Assembly (NCBI GenBank): GCA_024516035.1 | Contig: CM044962.1 | Coordinates: forward strand, 10,620,482-10,684,481 | Direction: 5' to 3' | Source of the DNA: Bactericera cockerelli | Taxonomy: Eukaryota > Arthropoda > Insecta > Hemiptera > Triozidae | DNA length: 64,000 bases | Shown here: positions 22,521-32,090 of the stretch, piece by piece | Layout of the letters: every line of letters begins with the position of its first letter | How positions within the stretch are numbered: position 1 is the first letter of the stretch | The notes under the pieces: model-generated | Database searches by the model: none | Told to the model about the DNA's origin: nothing | What the model saw: only the letters and a program-made list of their open reading frames with translations | Translations under genes and position numbers: made by a program

Positions 22521-22737
22521 GTATGACAGCCTGCAATCGATTTCTCATGGACTTGATTAGGTTGGCAGCCGTTTCTTGATCGATAGTCTCCCACTCCTCA
22601 TAAAGCGCCTGTTTCAGGTCCCTGTGGTTCATTGGGGGTGGGTTTCGAGCATGGACACGTCTTTTAAGCTCGTCCCAGAGGTGTTCAATAAGATTAAGAT
22701 CAGGACTGTTGGCTGGCCAGTTGAGGGTTCGAATACC
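22521..22737. repeat. 217-bp tandem duplication unit (proximal copy)
   Basis: Starts GTATGACAGCCTGCAATCG and ends GAGGGTTCGAATACC. The distal copy is 22082-22150 plus 22373-22520, also 217 bp once the SINE is removed. I noticed only one difference, GGGGGTGGG here against GGGGGCGGG there. Confidence 0.9.
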
Positions 22738-24359
22738 GGCCTCTTGGAGAAAGTCACTTACAAAACGTGCTGTACGAGGTCGGGCATTGTCTTGCATTAA
22801 CACGAATCCATCACCCACAAAACCTGCATAAGGGACAACATGATCTTCAATGATGTCAGTGACATACCTCTCTGCAGTTAGGTTACCTCCTTGTCCTCCA
22901 CAATTGATGATAACGAGCTCTGTTTTAGTTTCCATAGAGATTCCACCCCAGAAGATACAAGATCCTAAACCAAAACTCACAGTTTCTTGAATATAACATT
23001 GATTATACCGTTCACCTGGTCTTCTATACACCCTTTTACGTCTGTCATTGAAGAACAAGCAGGGTCGGCTCTCATCCGTGGACAGAACGTGCCCCCATTC
23101 CCCATTTCCTCAATCAGCGTGTTCAAGGGCAAATTGTAAATGACGTTGTCGGTGTTGTCTGTTGAGTTTGGGTCCCGTAGCTTTTCTTCTTGGTATGAGA
23201 CCTTTCTCTTTCAAGCGTCTCCTTACTGTCCAAGGGCTGACATCAACACCAGTGGCCATAACAAGCTGCTGTTGGACCTCAACACCAGACATGTCTCGAT
23301 TTCTTAAGCTTGTCATGACAGCAAATCGGTCCTCCTGGGCAGTTGTCTTCTTTGGTCTGGCAGATCCTGGTCTCTGATCATAGCTACCTGTCTGCCGATA
23401 CCTTTGGTAAATTCTGTTCACCTTAGACTTCGACAAATTTAGCTCCTTAGCAACATTTCTTTGCTTAACAACTTGACTCACAAGTAAAACCACTTTCACA
23501 GCTATGGAGTGCGATGTCTCCATGATGAAAAGAAAAATTCAACTGAATTTCCTTCCTCATAGTGTTGCATTTAAGGAAATTCAATAATTTACTGGCCAAA
23601 AAAGCGTTATCACAACAAAAAATCAAATTTAAAATACCCTCGGTGCACGTGTTTTCATCAACAAAATGAGGTGTTTCTGGAAAGTGGCCATTATCATTGT
23701 TGCATAGTACATAACCCGGACACATTGTGTATTTTCTGAAAGGTATGAGTACAAGCTTTTCAAATATATGCATACTTTAACAACGTCATGCACACAAATT
23801 GACCAGGACCAACTGAAACGGTGAAATGTCCTGTCCCGAATTTATTGCTCTCAAGTGTATATCGAAAATACCGGGCCAGATTATTTTTAAGTCCAAAAAA
23901 AAAAAATAATAATTTATAAAAGAAAGTAATATAACATAATCTTTTGTATTAGTAATTTCTACCTTGACAAAACACAAAAAAAATATTCGACAAAGAGAGT
24001 GATATTTCAAAAAAATCATGCACAATTCAGTTTTTATGTCAATTACTGAAAATAAAATTTAATAAAGAGAGTGATAAATCAAATTTTACGCAAATATCAC
24101 TATATTCCAAGAACTGTACGTCTCGATCCAATGAGCTCTTGGTAACAACTGATCGTAATACCATCTTGTTCCAACCTCCCTCCACTTTTTCGACATAATC
24201 AATAAACAACACTAGTGCTATCTCGGGAACGGTAAGGGCTAGAATTATAATTCTTATACCAAACGAAAGGTCTCGTTTCGCTTATTTCGATAGAGTAATA
24301 AAAAAAAATTCATGATTTTTGACATATCACCATCTAATTCTGAGGGTGCGAACTGATTT

Positions 24360-24720
24360 TTTGTTGTTATACAATACATAATATTATGTTTGGCAATTAA
24401 ATGGCGCTCCTTATCAACTTGTTGACCTTCTGAGTGAAGGAACACAGAATACAGAGATTCGCCGCTCGTGTACAAATTTATCAGTCCGACTGATTCTGTA
24501 GTAAGATTGACTGTATCAGTCAAATAAAACTAATTCTGTAGTAAGAATGACTTTATCAGTCAAATAACTAATTCCGTAGTATAAGATTGACTTTATCAGT
24601 CCAATGTGTAGTAAAATTCTACTATTCTAGGTAAGGGTTGAATAAATTATTGCAGATGGGCAGTTCACAATAAAATAATATTGTTATTTCTCTATCAGTC
24701 CAACATGCAGTCCACTCTGA
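24360..24720. repeat. Short tandem/dispersed repeats
   Basis: AATTCTGTAGTAAGATTGAC and TTTATCAGTCAAATAA recur about four times at 24490-24610, with weaker copies to 24700. Confidence 0.6.
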
Positions 24721-25234
24721 ATGGTGGAATGACTTTCGAAGGTTTTAAATTTATCACCGATTGGTACAAAAATTCAAGATTCTCACTGAAGAGATGAAGA
24801 CAATAAAACAATAAAATTTAATTTATCTTTATCATTAATTTATCTTTATCAGTCTAAAACTCTGAGTGGTTAAAGTAAACAAATAATGATGAAAAGGTGT
24901 TGGCAAAAAATGGTACAGGGCCACACACGTCCTGAGCGTGTGTCCAAAAAAATTAAAGTTATTTTAATATCCTTATCCTATCGAAAAAGAAAGTGATCTG
25001 ATGAGACATATTATTACTATGGCGAAAGAATTCCAAGTCCAGTTCTTTTCATTTTCTTCCTATAAATATCTATTTGTAAAACCCGAATCTATGCCTGTCT
25101 GGCTGATTATGTCCTCTTAGGGGTTGTTTACAATACCACAGCCCAAATGGTAACCAATAATAAAATTGTCTTTTTTTGTAAAGTGACACCAAGATCAAAC
25201 TAATCCAAGTCTTTCTCGTATGATCAACGAGAGA
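24721..25234. other. A/T-rich, unassigned
   Basis: No gene or repeat recognised. Confidence 0.4.
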
Positions 25235-25438
25235 TCGTGCAATGGTAGTCAAGTGGTTAAGGCGCTAGTCTGGTAATCCAGGTAGCGTAGGGATCCGTTG
25301 GTTCAAATCCCACCTAGTGCATGAATTTTTCCTCATTAATTTGAGTTTTTGATCACATAATAATAAGACTCTTAGGGTTAGGTGGTAGAAAATGCTTTTG
25401 ATCACCTTCCACTAAAGAGTATTATTAATAATAATAAT
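25235..25438 (+). repeat. SINE-C, full-length
   Basis: TGCAATGGTAGTCAAGTGGT, CTAGTCTGGTAATCCAGG, B-box GGTTCAAATCCCACC, body TTTTTCCTCATTAATTTGAG, then CACCTTCCACTAAAGAG and an ATT/ATA tail. The GAGCATTAACCTCGCC part of the tail is deleted here. Confidence 0.8.
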
Positions 25439-25440
25439 GA

Positions 25441-25632
25441 TAATATCGCCTTATTTATACTGCCCAATTGAGACTATTAAGTCCCATTATTGCAGCAGTA
25501 AGCCCAAGACGTGTTACTATGTGGTAAAAATCCCAAATGGGAGGATAACATGTCTTGTCCAGGCTGGGTTTCGAACCCGCAACTTCTGGATTACCAGACC
25601 GCCGTCTTTAGTACCTACTGAGCTACTGGGAC
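25441..25632 (-). repeat. SINE-A
   Basis: ATCGCCTTATTTATACTGCC through GGGTTTCGAACCCGC and GAGCTACTGGGAC. It is tail-to-tail with the SINE-C just to the left; their A/T tails abut. Confidence 0.8.
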
Positions 25633-25923
25633 AGACATTATTATGTTTTTTTCAAGACAGCATATGGACAAAAATATTTGTTTTGTTTTTTTTTTTTATA
25701 AAACTCTCTTTTTTTGCAACAACAAAAATAAATAAAACCCTCCAAAGTAGGTAACTATACTTAGGTAACAATATCTATTGTTAGTAAAAGCTAATGCAGC
25801 GTGCTGAACTTTGACCCGAGATGAAAGCTCCAATATACTGTTCACCTCTCTATTATCAGCATGAAATATACAAAGCTTTGTTTGGACTTCACACAACCTT
25901 TGTATTTCCTGCCAATGATCAGC

Positions 25924-26220
25924 TGGGCACGGACGAAATAGGCCAGTCAATGAAGACACAAAACATGTAGTCTGGGCACGGACGAAATAGGCCAGTCAAT
26001 GAAGACACAAAACATGTATTCTGTGGGCACGGACGAAATAGGCCAGTCAACGAAGACACAAAACATGTATTCTGGGCACGGACGAAATAGGCCAGTCAAT
26101 GAAGACACAAAACATGTATTCTGTGGGCACGGACGAAATAGGCTAGTCAACGAAGACACAAAACATGTATTCTGGGCACGGACGAAATAGGCCAGTCAAT
26201 GAAGATACAAAACATGTGTT
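25924..26220. repeat. ~50-bp minisatellite with 100-bp higher-order repeat, 6 units
   Basis: The unit GGGCACGGACGAAATAGG, then CCAGTCAATGAAGACACAAA, then ACATGTATTCT starts at 25925, 25974, 26025, 26074, 26125 and 26174. Spacing alternates 49/51/49/51/49 because every second junction has an extra GT. Confidence 0.9.
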
Positions 26221-26301
26221 GAATTGCAATCGTAAAAGATGGAGATGGGATCCGCGGTATTGAAATATTGACGGGACGGAATACGGTGAGAAATAATAAT
26301 A

Positions 26302-26510
26302 ATAATATCGCCTTATTTATATACTGCCCGATTAGGACTATTAAGTCCCATTATTCCAGCAGTAAGCCCAAGACGTATTATTATGTGATAAAAATCCCAA
26401 ATGGCAGGATAACTTGTCATGTCCTAGCTGGGTTTCGAACCCGCGACCTCTGGAATCTCTGGATTCACACAGTGCTGCGTTTACACTGAGCTACTGGGAC
26501 AGACTATTCG
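26302..26510 (-). repeat. SINE-A, full-length
   Basis: ATCGCCTTATTTATATACTG, ATAAAAATCCCAAATGG, GGGTTTCGAACCCGCGACCT and GAGCTACTGGGAC. Confidence 0.85.
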
Positions 26511-26934
26511 GTGCCTCCCGATGGAGTAATTCTGATTTTTGTGTACCTACAACAGCTCTGTTCTTTTTGGATAGTTTAAGATGAAGAAAATTGTTTATGG
26601 AAGCTACGATGGAGGGGTAGTTCCCCCATGAACCGTATTAGATGATACCCCGAAATCAAAGAGCTATTTCTTCTAAATGCAATTGATGGGGGCGCCAATA
26701 ATTGGTGTCATTTTATGGATACACTTGTGACAATTTTGTGTTCATCACAGTGGTGATCTCCATACTTACTCAAGCCCCCCTACTAAAGTTCTTCTTACTC
26801 GACCTGCTTGCCTCTACCACAGCGAGAGTGGTTCAGGACGAGCCAACTTTGAAATAAAGTTGGCTGGAGACCATCACTCATCCCTCCAGCTGTAGCTGAC
26901 TACAACAACAACAGCGAGAGTGTTAGTCTTTTTT
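26511..26934. other. Unassigned, with an (CAA)n-tailed fragment
   Basis: GGTTCAGGACGAGCCAAC, then CCCTCCAGCTGTAGC and ACAACAACAAC at 26830-26920, recurs at about 52770-52845. It may be a further SINE family. Confidence 0.45.
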
Positions 26935-27537
26935 ACTTTCCTTATCCTATAATAAGGAAAGTATTGTATTCGTCGAAAATTTGACCTACCCAGTTTTTCA
27001 CATTTCTGGACGAATCATAGCTTCAGGATACCAAAAAAGTTGTTTTCAGCCATTGGTCCGTGCGTCTGTCTGTCTGTCTGTGAACAGGATATCTCAAGAA
27101 CGGTAAGAGCTAGAGGCTTGAAATCTGGTATGCAAATCAATTTTATACACCAGACGAACCAAAAAACTTTTGGTTGAAATGCGGCCTCAGGGCCGCAAAT
27201 ATTGGCCGCAAGCGCCGCTTCTATGGATTGGTTAAAGATACAAAAAAAGTTAGAGAACAACATTTTCTTAGATTAAAAAAATAATAGGGGTCTATTCTGA
27301 TCATTTTTTTTGATATCTTGAACTTTTCGGACCTCGGCCCAATTTACCGGTATTTTGGGGGGGACCCGCTCTGACTAACTTTTTTATTATTCATCCTAGA
27401 TTGGCATTGTGACATATCAAATCCAATGATTTTGAAGTGCTGATTACGAATTTGGCTTTGATTTTTAGCTAACTGTTACCTTTTGGTCACCAGTGGCTTT
27501 TGGTCCTGTTCCCATTCATAATTATGATAAGGAAAGT
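26935..27537 (+). mobile_element. Element K, 603 bp
   Basis: Ends are ACTTTCCTTAT (26935-26945) and ATAAGGAAAGT (27527-27537), perfect 11-bp inverted repeats. The first 28 bases also form their own hairpin. It includes a (GTCT)n run at 27064. No coding capacity. Fragments of its left end occur at 29272 and next to three GAS2-like exon copies. Confidence 0.65.
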
Positions 27538-27630
27538 CGTGTGATGTTTACACAAGATTTTTTTGTTATTAAACCATAAATATATTAATTCTATTTGATA
27601 GTTCACATATGCTTCCTTGTCTTTTATATT

Positions 27631-27850
27631 AGAGCGCGCGATTAGCTCAGTGGTTAAGCACTCGCTTGCCATTTGGAAGGTCCCGGGTTCGATCCCCCGT
27701 GCCGACAAAAATTTGTATTCTTAATTTGGTTACAATTGTTTGTAAGGGATACCTTCCGGTGCGCTCGTGTTGACCCAGCACCTAATTGGGAAGTATTGTG
27801 TCACTTCTCGCCCATCAGAGGGGAGTCATACTACGTGTTATCTCTGCTAA
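27631..27850 (+). repeat. SINE-G, with tRNA-like head
   Basis: GCGCGATTAGCTCAGTGGTT, CACTCGCTTGCCATTTGG, B-box GGGTTCGATCCCCC, then GTTGACCCAGCACCTAATTG and CTCGCCCATCAGAGGGGAG. The acceptor ends do not pair, so it is a SINE and not a tRNA gene. Confidence 0.8.
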
Positions 27851-27934
27851 GCGCTAGGAGTTATCTTGACTAATCAACTAATCATACAAAACAACACGAA
27901 GCGATGGGGATGTACCTATTACTTATTGACTGAC

Positions 27935-28215
27935 TCACTAAAGTGATTCAACTCACTAAAGTGATTCAACTCACTAAAGTGATTCAACTCACTAAAGTGA
28001 TTCAACTCACTCACTAAGTCTAATCAAACAAAACACAAAGTCATGGAGATTTACTCATTCACTGACTCACTCAACCGATTCAACTCACTCACTCACTCAC
28101 TGAGTCTAATCATACATAACACAAAGCCATGGGGGGATGTACTCATTCACTGACTCACTCAACCGATTCAACTTACTCACTGACTCGATTCAACTCACTC
28201 AAAGTCGCTAAAAAG
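27935..28215. repeat. Tandem repeats of CACTAAAGTGATTCAACT and a larger unit
   Basis: Four exact-looking 18-bp units lie at 27945-28010. Two to three copies follow of a ~100-bp unit containing ATTCACTGACTCACTCAAC and CATGG. Confidence 0.8.
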
Positions 28216-28287
28216 AGGCACTTGTCTTTATTTTTACAATCATAACATAAAATTAATCTCGCCTTATTAAATATTCGCCATACTATA

Positions 28288-28347
28288 ATGAGGAACTCGA
28301 ACCACCGACCTCCAGGTTACTAGTCAGCCGTTTTATTGATCGAGTTC
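28288..28347 (-). repeat. SINE-B fragment
   Basis: GGAACTCGAACCACCGACCT, then CCAGGTTACTAGTC. Confidence 0.6.
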
Positions 28348-28639
28348 AGAAGTCTTTTGACAACAATAACAACAAAAAGTACATACCACATAATAATACT
28401 AATATAATTAATATTGATAGTGTTGTTCATTACAAAGACTACTCAACTACTCATGTTCTAATTTTAACCCGTGCTTGCAAACACCCTCGTGCACACAATA
28501 GAGGTGGGCGGGTTAAAATGTTACCATGTTTGTACTATACAGGGTTGCATCAAATACCAGACGGTTTGTACAAGATTATAAAGGAAAGTTGGGAGATTGT
28601 GTAATAAGGAGGTACTTTTTTATTTTTAAAAAGGTAAGT

Positions 28640-28750
28640 GTGACCCCGGAACTGCTTTCGCATTTTTTCAGGGCACTTTACCTTTACATCCATGCTATTC
28701 CAGAAACGGAAAATTTCCGCTCTTACCATTCAATACGGAGTGTTTAAGTG
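28640..28750 (-). repeat. SINE-M tail
   Basis: GCATTTTTTCAGGGCACTTT, then CCATGCTATTCCAGAAACGG, as in the copy at 42893. Confidence 0.55.
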
Positions 28751-28779
28751 CTTATCATGGTGCGCTATACCTATTAAAA

Positions 28780-28871
28780 ACCTCCTCTCTACAGAGCAGA
28801 AATAATCCTGCCCCGCTGAGGATCGACCCCAGGTCACCGTGCGCGCTAACTCACTCGGCCACGGTGACTAC
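28780..28871 (-). repeat. SINE-F head
   Basis: CTGAGGATCGACCCCAGGTC, then ACTCACTCGGCCACGGTGAC: the tRNA-like head of SINE-F in reverse complement. Confidence 0.7.
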
Positions 28872-29165
28872 TCTAAAGAGTATTATTATTATTATTTAAA
28901 CATAATAATAATAACATCCAAATACGTAATAGTATGTACTAGAGCCGCCATAACATTACTATCGCGTCTTCAAGACGTCTATAGTCTATACTTCTACAGC
29001 GGGGGAGAGGTCTAGTCTCCACCAATTCGTTCTACAGAAGAGGAGGCGAATCCACCCTCTCATTCTGATGGTATAAACACTATAAACAACCCACCTCAGG
29101 CATGCGGCATACCTTACATAGCAGTCATAGCGCCACTGATGATGTCATGAAATTACTCACTGAAC

Positions 29166-29255
29166 TGACCGCAGTAGCGTGATCGATAAGGCGGCGGACT
29201 TTTAACCTGGAGGTCGGTGGTTCAAGTCCCAAGTCCGGCAAAAATTCAGTTATCG
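29166..29255 (+). repeat. SINE-B, 5' part
   Basis: GTAGCGTGATCGATAAGGCG, TTTAACCTGGAGGTCGGTGG and TTCAAGTCCCAAGTCCGGC; it stops after the head. Confidence 0.7.
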
Positions 29256-29271
29256 TCTTTACGTAGAGACA

Positions 29272-29405
29272 GATTGGCCATTAAACAACTTTTCTTGGTA
29301 TCCTGAGGCTATGATTCGTCCAGAAATGAAAAAACTGGGTAAGTAAAATTTTCGACGAATACAATAGTTTCCTTTTTATATGATAAGGAAAGTAAAAAGA
29401 CTAAG
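29272..29405 (-). repeat. Element K, left-end fragment
   Basis: TCCTGAGGCTATGATTCGTC, then CTGGGTAAGTAAAATTTTCG and TGATAAGGAAAGTAAAAAG: the first ~130 bp of K, reversed. Confidence 0.65.
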
Positions 29406-29415
29406 CTGAAATTAA

Positions 29416-29699
29416 CACGTTCGTTACCGAACGGCCATATGTGGATGTTTTTGTGTTTTTCTTTGGGACCGAAAACACACATGTGGCTGTTACCAATATT
29501 TTAACGAGGGACCGGACAACCATATATGGCCTTTTTGAGGTAGGTTGTTAGTATTAGAACAGATATAGGATCGATTCTTGTACAAATACGATGCCAAATA
29601 TGCAAAAAAAAAAATAATTTTGGTGCCCAGGATGCAACAGCGACTTTACCGCCTGGTCCCTACGTAAAACATGAAAAAATTGGTTTGGTAACGTACGTG
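29416..29699. mobile_element. piggyBac-like MITE, 284 bp
   Basis: Flanked on both sides by TTAA (29412-29415 and 29700-29703). The ends CACGTTCGTTACCGAAC and GTTTGGTAACGTACGTG are imperfect inverted repeats. TTAA duplication is the signature of the piggyBac superfamily. Confidence 0.75.
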
Positions 29700-29700
29700 T

Positions 29701-30313
29701 TAATAGACGTTTCTGTGATGAGAGACGTTTATTTTGAGCTAAGTCTTAATTTGCGTATACTGATGTAGTCTTAGATGGAGGAAACCAGTGCTAACTCATG
29801 ACTTAGAACTCAATTTGTCAATTAATTTTGCATTAAGTCATGACTTAGAACTCAATCTGTCTATTAATTTTGCCTTAAGTCATGACTTAGAACTCAATTT
29901 GTCTATTAATTTTGCCTTAAGTCATGAATTAGAACTCAATTTGTCTATTCATTTTGCCTTAAGTCATGACTTATGACTTATAACTCAATATGTCTATTCA
30001 TTTTGCCTGAAGTCATCACTTATAACTTAATTTCTCTATTAATTTTGCCTTAAGTCATGACTTAGAACTCAATTTGTCTATTAATTTTGTATGAAGTCAT
30101 GACACTCATGACGTTCTCCATTTTCTCTTGAATTTCGCCCAAAATTTATTTTCTCGTATGTTTTACTTTTACTTGTATTTGTGTTGTACTGTTTTTAGAT
30201 ACCTATTTGTGTATTAATTACTTTCTACTACTTGTGATATTACTTTTTAACATTATTTTATTTTAATCTTTTATTGATGACATTGTAAATAGGGCTATTC
30301 CCGTAAATATACT
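29701..30313 (+). repeat. Repeat Q with 42-bp minisatellite
   Basis: Order: AATAGACGTTTCTGTGATGA, CTAAGTCTTAATTTGCGTAT, CAGTGCTAACTCATGACTTA, then about six or seven 42-bp units containing AACTCAATTTGTCTATTAAT, then GCCCAAAATTTATTTTC and GCTATTCCCGTAAATATACT. The same frame, with GA tracts in the middle, recurs at 35.3-38.0 kb. Confidence 0.75.
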
Positions 30314-30328
30314 CCCATACACCGAGTA

Positions 30329-30493
30329 AAAAAGTTTTTTTTTTTTTGAAGTTTTCATATTTGTGTTAATCACTTTGGTGCTATCACAACTACTCAAACT
30401 AGCTTTACTAAATCTACGCTGAAACCGGGACTTGAACCACCGACCTCCAGATTACAAGTCCGCCGCCTTATCGATGAAGCTACTGAGATCGGT
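30329..30493 (-). repeat. SINE-B with 14-bp TSD
   Basis: Flanked by CCATACACCGAGTA at 30315-30328 and 30494-30507. It has the A-rich tail on the left (a T-run on the plus strand) and the head CTACTGAGATCGGT on the right. It is inserted in the continuation of repeat Q. Confidence 0.85.
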
Positions 30494-30513
30494 CCATACA
30501 CCGAGTATTTATT

Positions 30514-31412
30514 ATCCCCCAAAAAATATCACTTCGTGACATAAAAAAAGTCCCGCGAAGTCGTTCCCCAAAAATATTTCAGTTCCCAAATTCATCCCTC
30601 CGTTCCCTAAATATATATTACTTATTTGTGACCTCCCCCCAAAAAATTATTGAAATCAATTTATGGCCCCGCCTTTTATTCATTCACCTAAGTGCAACAG
30701 TATACTTATTAATAGCCTCCCCTCTCTCTTTCTTCTAATGTCCTCTTTCTTTTGTTCCTTGTTGCATGTTGGAATGTTTCCTTTACAAACTCAGAACTTA
30801 AGTCTAATTTCCTTGCTTCTTTCACCGACTTGGGCTCTTGGCGGAGTACCACCCAGCAGGTCCGTTCTTAGCCAAAGGAACTGATGTCTTGGTTCTTTTA
30901 TAAGATTATATATAAATGTAGACATATGTAAACATGTGATCCTTGGAAATGAGCCTGAATCGTGACTTGATCTGATGCTCCTATTCTTGTTGGTGGCAGA
31001 TATTTTGCGACTTAGATACAGATAATGCATCCTTAAGTCGCGGTCGCCTAGACTTCTCATTTCCTGTTCTCCATAAGAACTACTATGTTAAAATATCTCT
31101 TTTTAATTCTTTAAAAATAGCACTGTCTATTAGATTCATATATTTATCATTCCCAGTTAGTGGTACTCCGCCAAGAGCCCAAGTCGGTGAAAGAAGCAAG
31201 GAAATTAGACTTAAGTTCTGAGTTTGTAAAGGAAACATTCCAACATGCAACAAGGAACAAAAGAAAGAGGACATTAGAAGAAAGAGAGAGGGGAGGCTAT
31301 TAATAAGTATACTGTTGCACTTAGGTGAATGAATAAAAGGCGGGACTGAAATATTTTTGGGGAACGACTTGGCGGGACTTTTTTTATGTCACGAAGTGAT
31401 ATTTTTTGGGGG
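30514..31412. mobile_element. 0.9-kb fold-back element
   Basis: Left arm (30514-30855) starts TCCCCCAAAAAATATCACTT. The right arm (31158-31412) is its inverse, with one ~75-bp stretch missing. The ~300-bp spacer is unique. Two minus/plus frames (MSSFFCSLLHVGMFPLQTQ..) are the same sequence read from the two arms and are not genes. Confidence 0.8.
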
Positions 31413-31669
31413 ATCTTATAACTTTTTGTAGTGGCCCTGCATAGGTGTGGGGTGTATCATACATGTTGTTTCAATAAAAAAAAACTATTTTAGTAACATA
31501 TTAAATAATGACTTTAAAAGAACAAGTGTCGATAAGTGAAACAGTTTGAATGTGAAGATAAAGATTTTAGTTTGATATTCATACCTAAGCACAGTATCCT
31601 TCTCCAAATTATTCTTTCACCTAAAAAGTAGATATGCGACTTTGACTCATCTAGGAGAGTGATAATAAG

Positions 31670-32090
31670 ATTATAGTAGATACTGAATATCTATACACCA
31701 ACTTTGTTCTAAGCTCTGAAAATGATCCTTTTCCTAATTAAGGGCCAAATGTCCCTTTTAAGGATAATATAACAATAAATAGCACACCTACCACTCACGA
31801 GAAAAAAATTAGCCATCGTTTGTGAAATTCGGTCTAGTAGTTTTGGCTGTAGAGCGGTCAACGTGAAAGAAGAAGCAGAAAATGATGAAAAAAATGACGT
31901 TTTTAAAGTTTGGTTTTCTCCAACTTAACTCAAACGATTTTGATGGTTCTTTTTTCAAAGCTTGTCTTTATGGGGCCCCAATCTATGTATATGTATTTAT
32001 AGTCCGATTTCCTTCATCACTTGTACTTTTTTTCCTACAGCTACAACAATTGTGCTACTTTTGCTCTGGCGTATAATATCACTTGGTAAA
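31670..32090 (+). repeat. Family J, copy 1
   Basis: ATGATCCTTTTCCTAATTAA, TCGGTCTAGTAGTTTTGGCT, GTAGAGCGGTCAACGTGAAA, CAACTTAACTCAAACGATTT and GGGGCCCCAATCTATG occur in the same order at 34290-34690. Confidence 0.75.

Larger units (their letters stand above)
22075..23523 (-). pseudogene. Tc1-type DD34E transposase, inactivated
   Basis: Cut-and-paste transposase acting in the nucleus on the element's own inverted ends. The N-terminal ~110 residues (METSHSIAVKVVLLV.. and VAKELNLSKSKVNRIYQRYR) form the paired helix-turn-helix DNA-binding region, followed by the GSARPKKT linker. The catalytic residues are Asp ~150 (STDESRP), Asp ~245 (LMQDNARP) and Glu ~280 (SPDLNLIEHLWDELKRR), with 34 residues between the last two. 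Three breaks are visible. An in-frame TGA lies at codon 138, where relatives usually have Trp. A 217-bp tandem duplication (not a multiple of three) follows the Glu. A SINE-A sits inside the distal duplicate. The expected C-terminus (NRLQAVIQARRG then stop) is found only beyond the duplication, at 22075-22110. It is otherwise well preserved, so inactivation seems fairly recent. Confidence 0.93.
21773..23855 (-). mobile_element. Tc1/mariner element
   Basis: Terminal repeats CTTGAGAGCAATAAATTC plus GGGACAG at 21773-21797 are inverted at 23831-23855. Subtracting the inserted SINE-A with its duplication (222 bp) and a 217-bp internal duplication leaves about 1.64 kb, the usual Tc1 size. A flanking TA was not evident at the boundary chosen. 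Confidence 0.8.
21089..24351. mobile_element. 3.26-kb terminal-inverted-repeat element (outer layer of a nest)
   Basis: Left end TCGCACCCTCAGAATTA.ATGG continues to TGATATGTCAAAAA (21089-21125). The same sequence occurs inverted at 24316-24351. It contains no recognisable transposase of its own and hosts the Tc1-like element at 21773-23855. Superfamily undetermined; no clear target duplication was found. Confidence 0.7.

Noticed and set aside
25924..26220. CRISPR-like array of regularly spaced repeats
   Set aside because: Units are contiguous with no variable spacers; it is a minisatellite in eukaryotic DNA. The same applies to 15189-15537.
27631..27710. tRNA gene with clear A and B boxes
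   Set aside because: The 5' and 3' ends do not form an acceptor stem, and the SINE-G body follows directly.
29788..29976. Repetitive peptide frame HDLELNLSINFALS
   Set aside because: Open only because the 42-bp unit is a multiple of three; it is part of repeat Q, copies of which contain GA tracts instead.
30663..31274. Two frames encoding the same peptide (LLHVGMFPLQTQNLSLISLL)
   Set aside because: They are the two arms of one fold-back element read from opposite strands.
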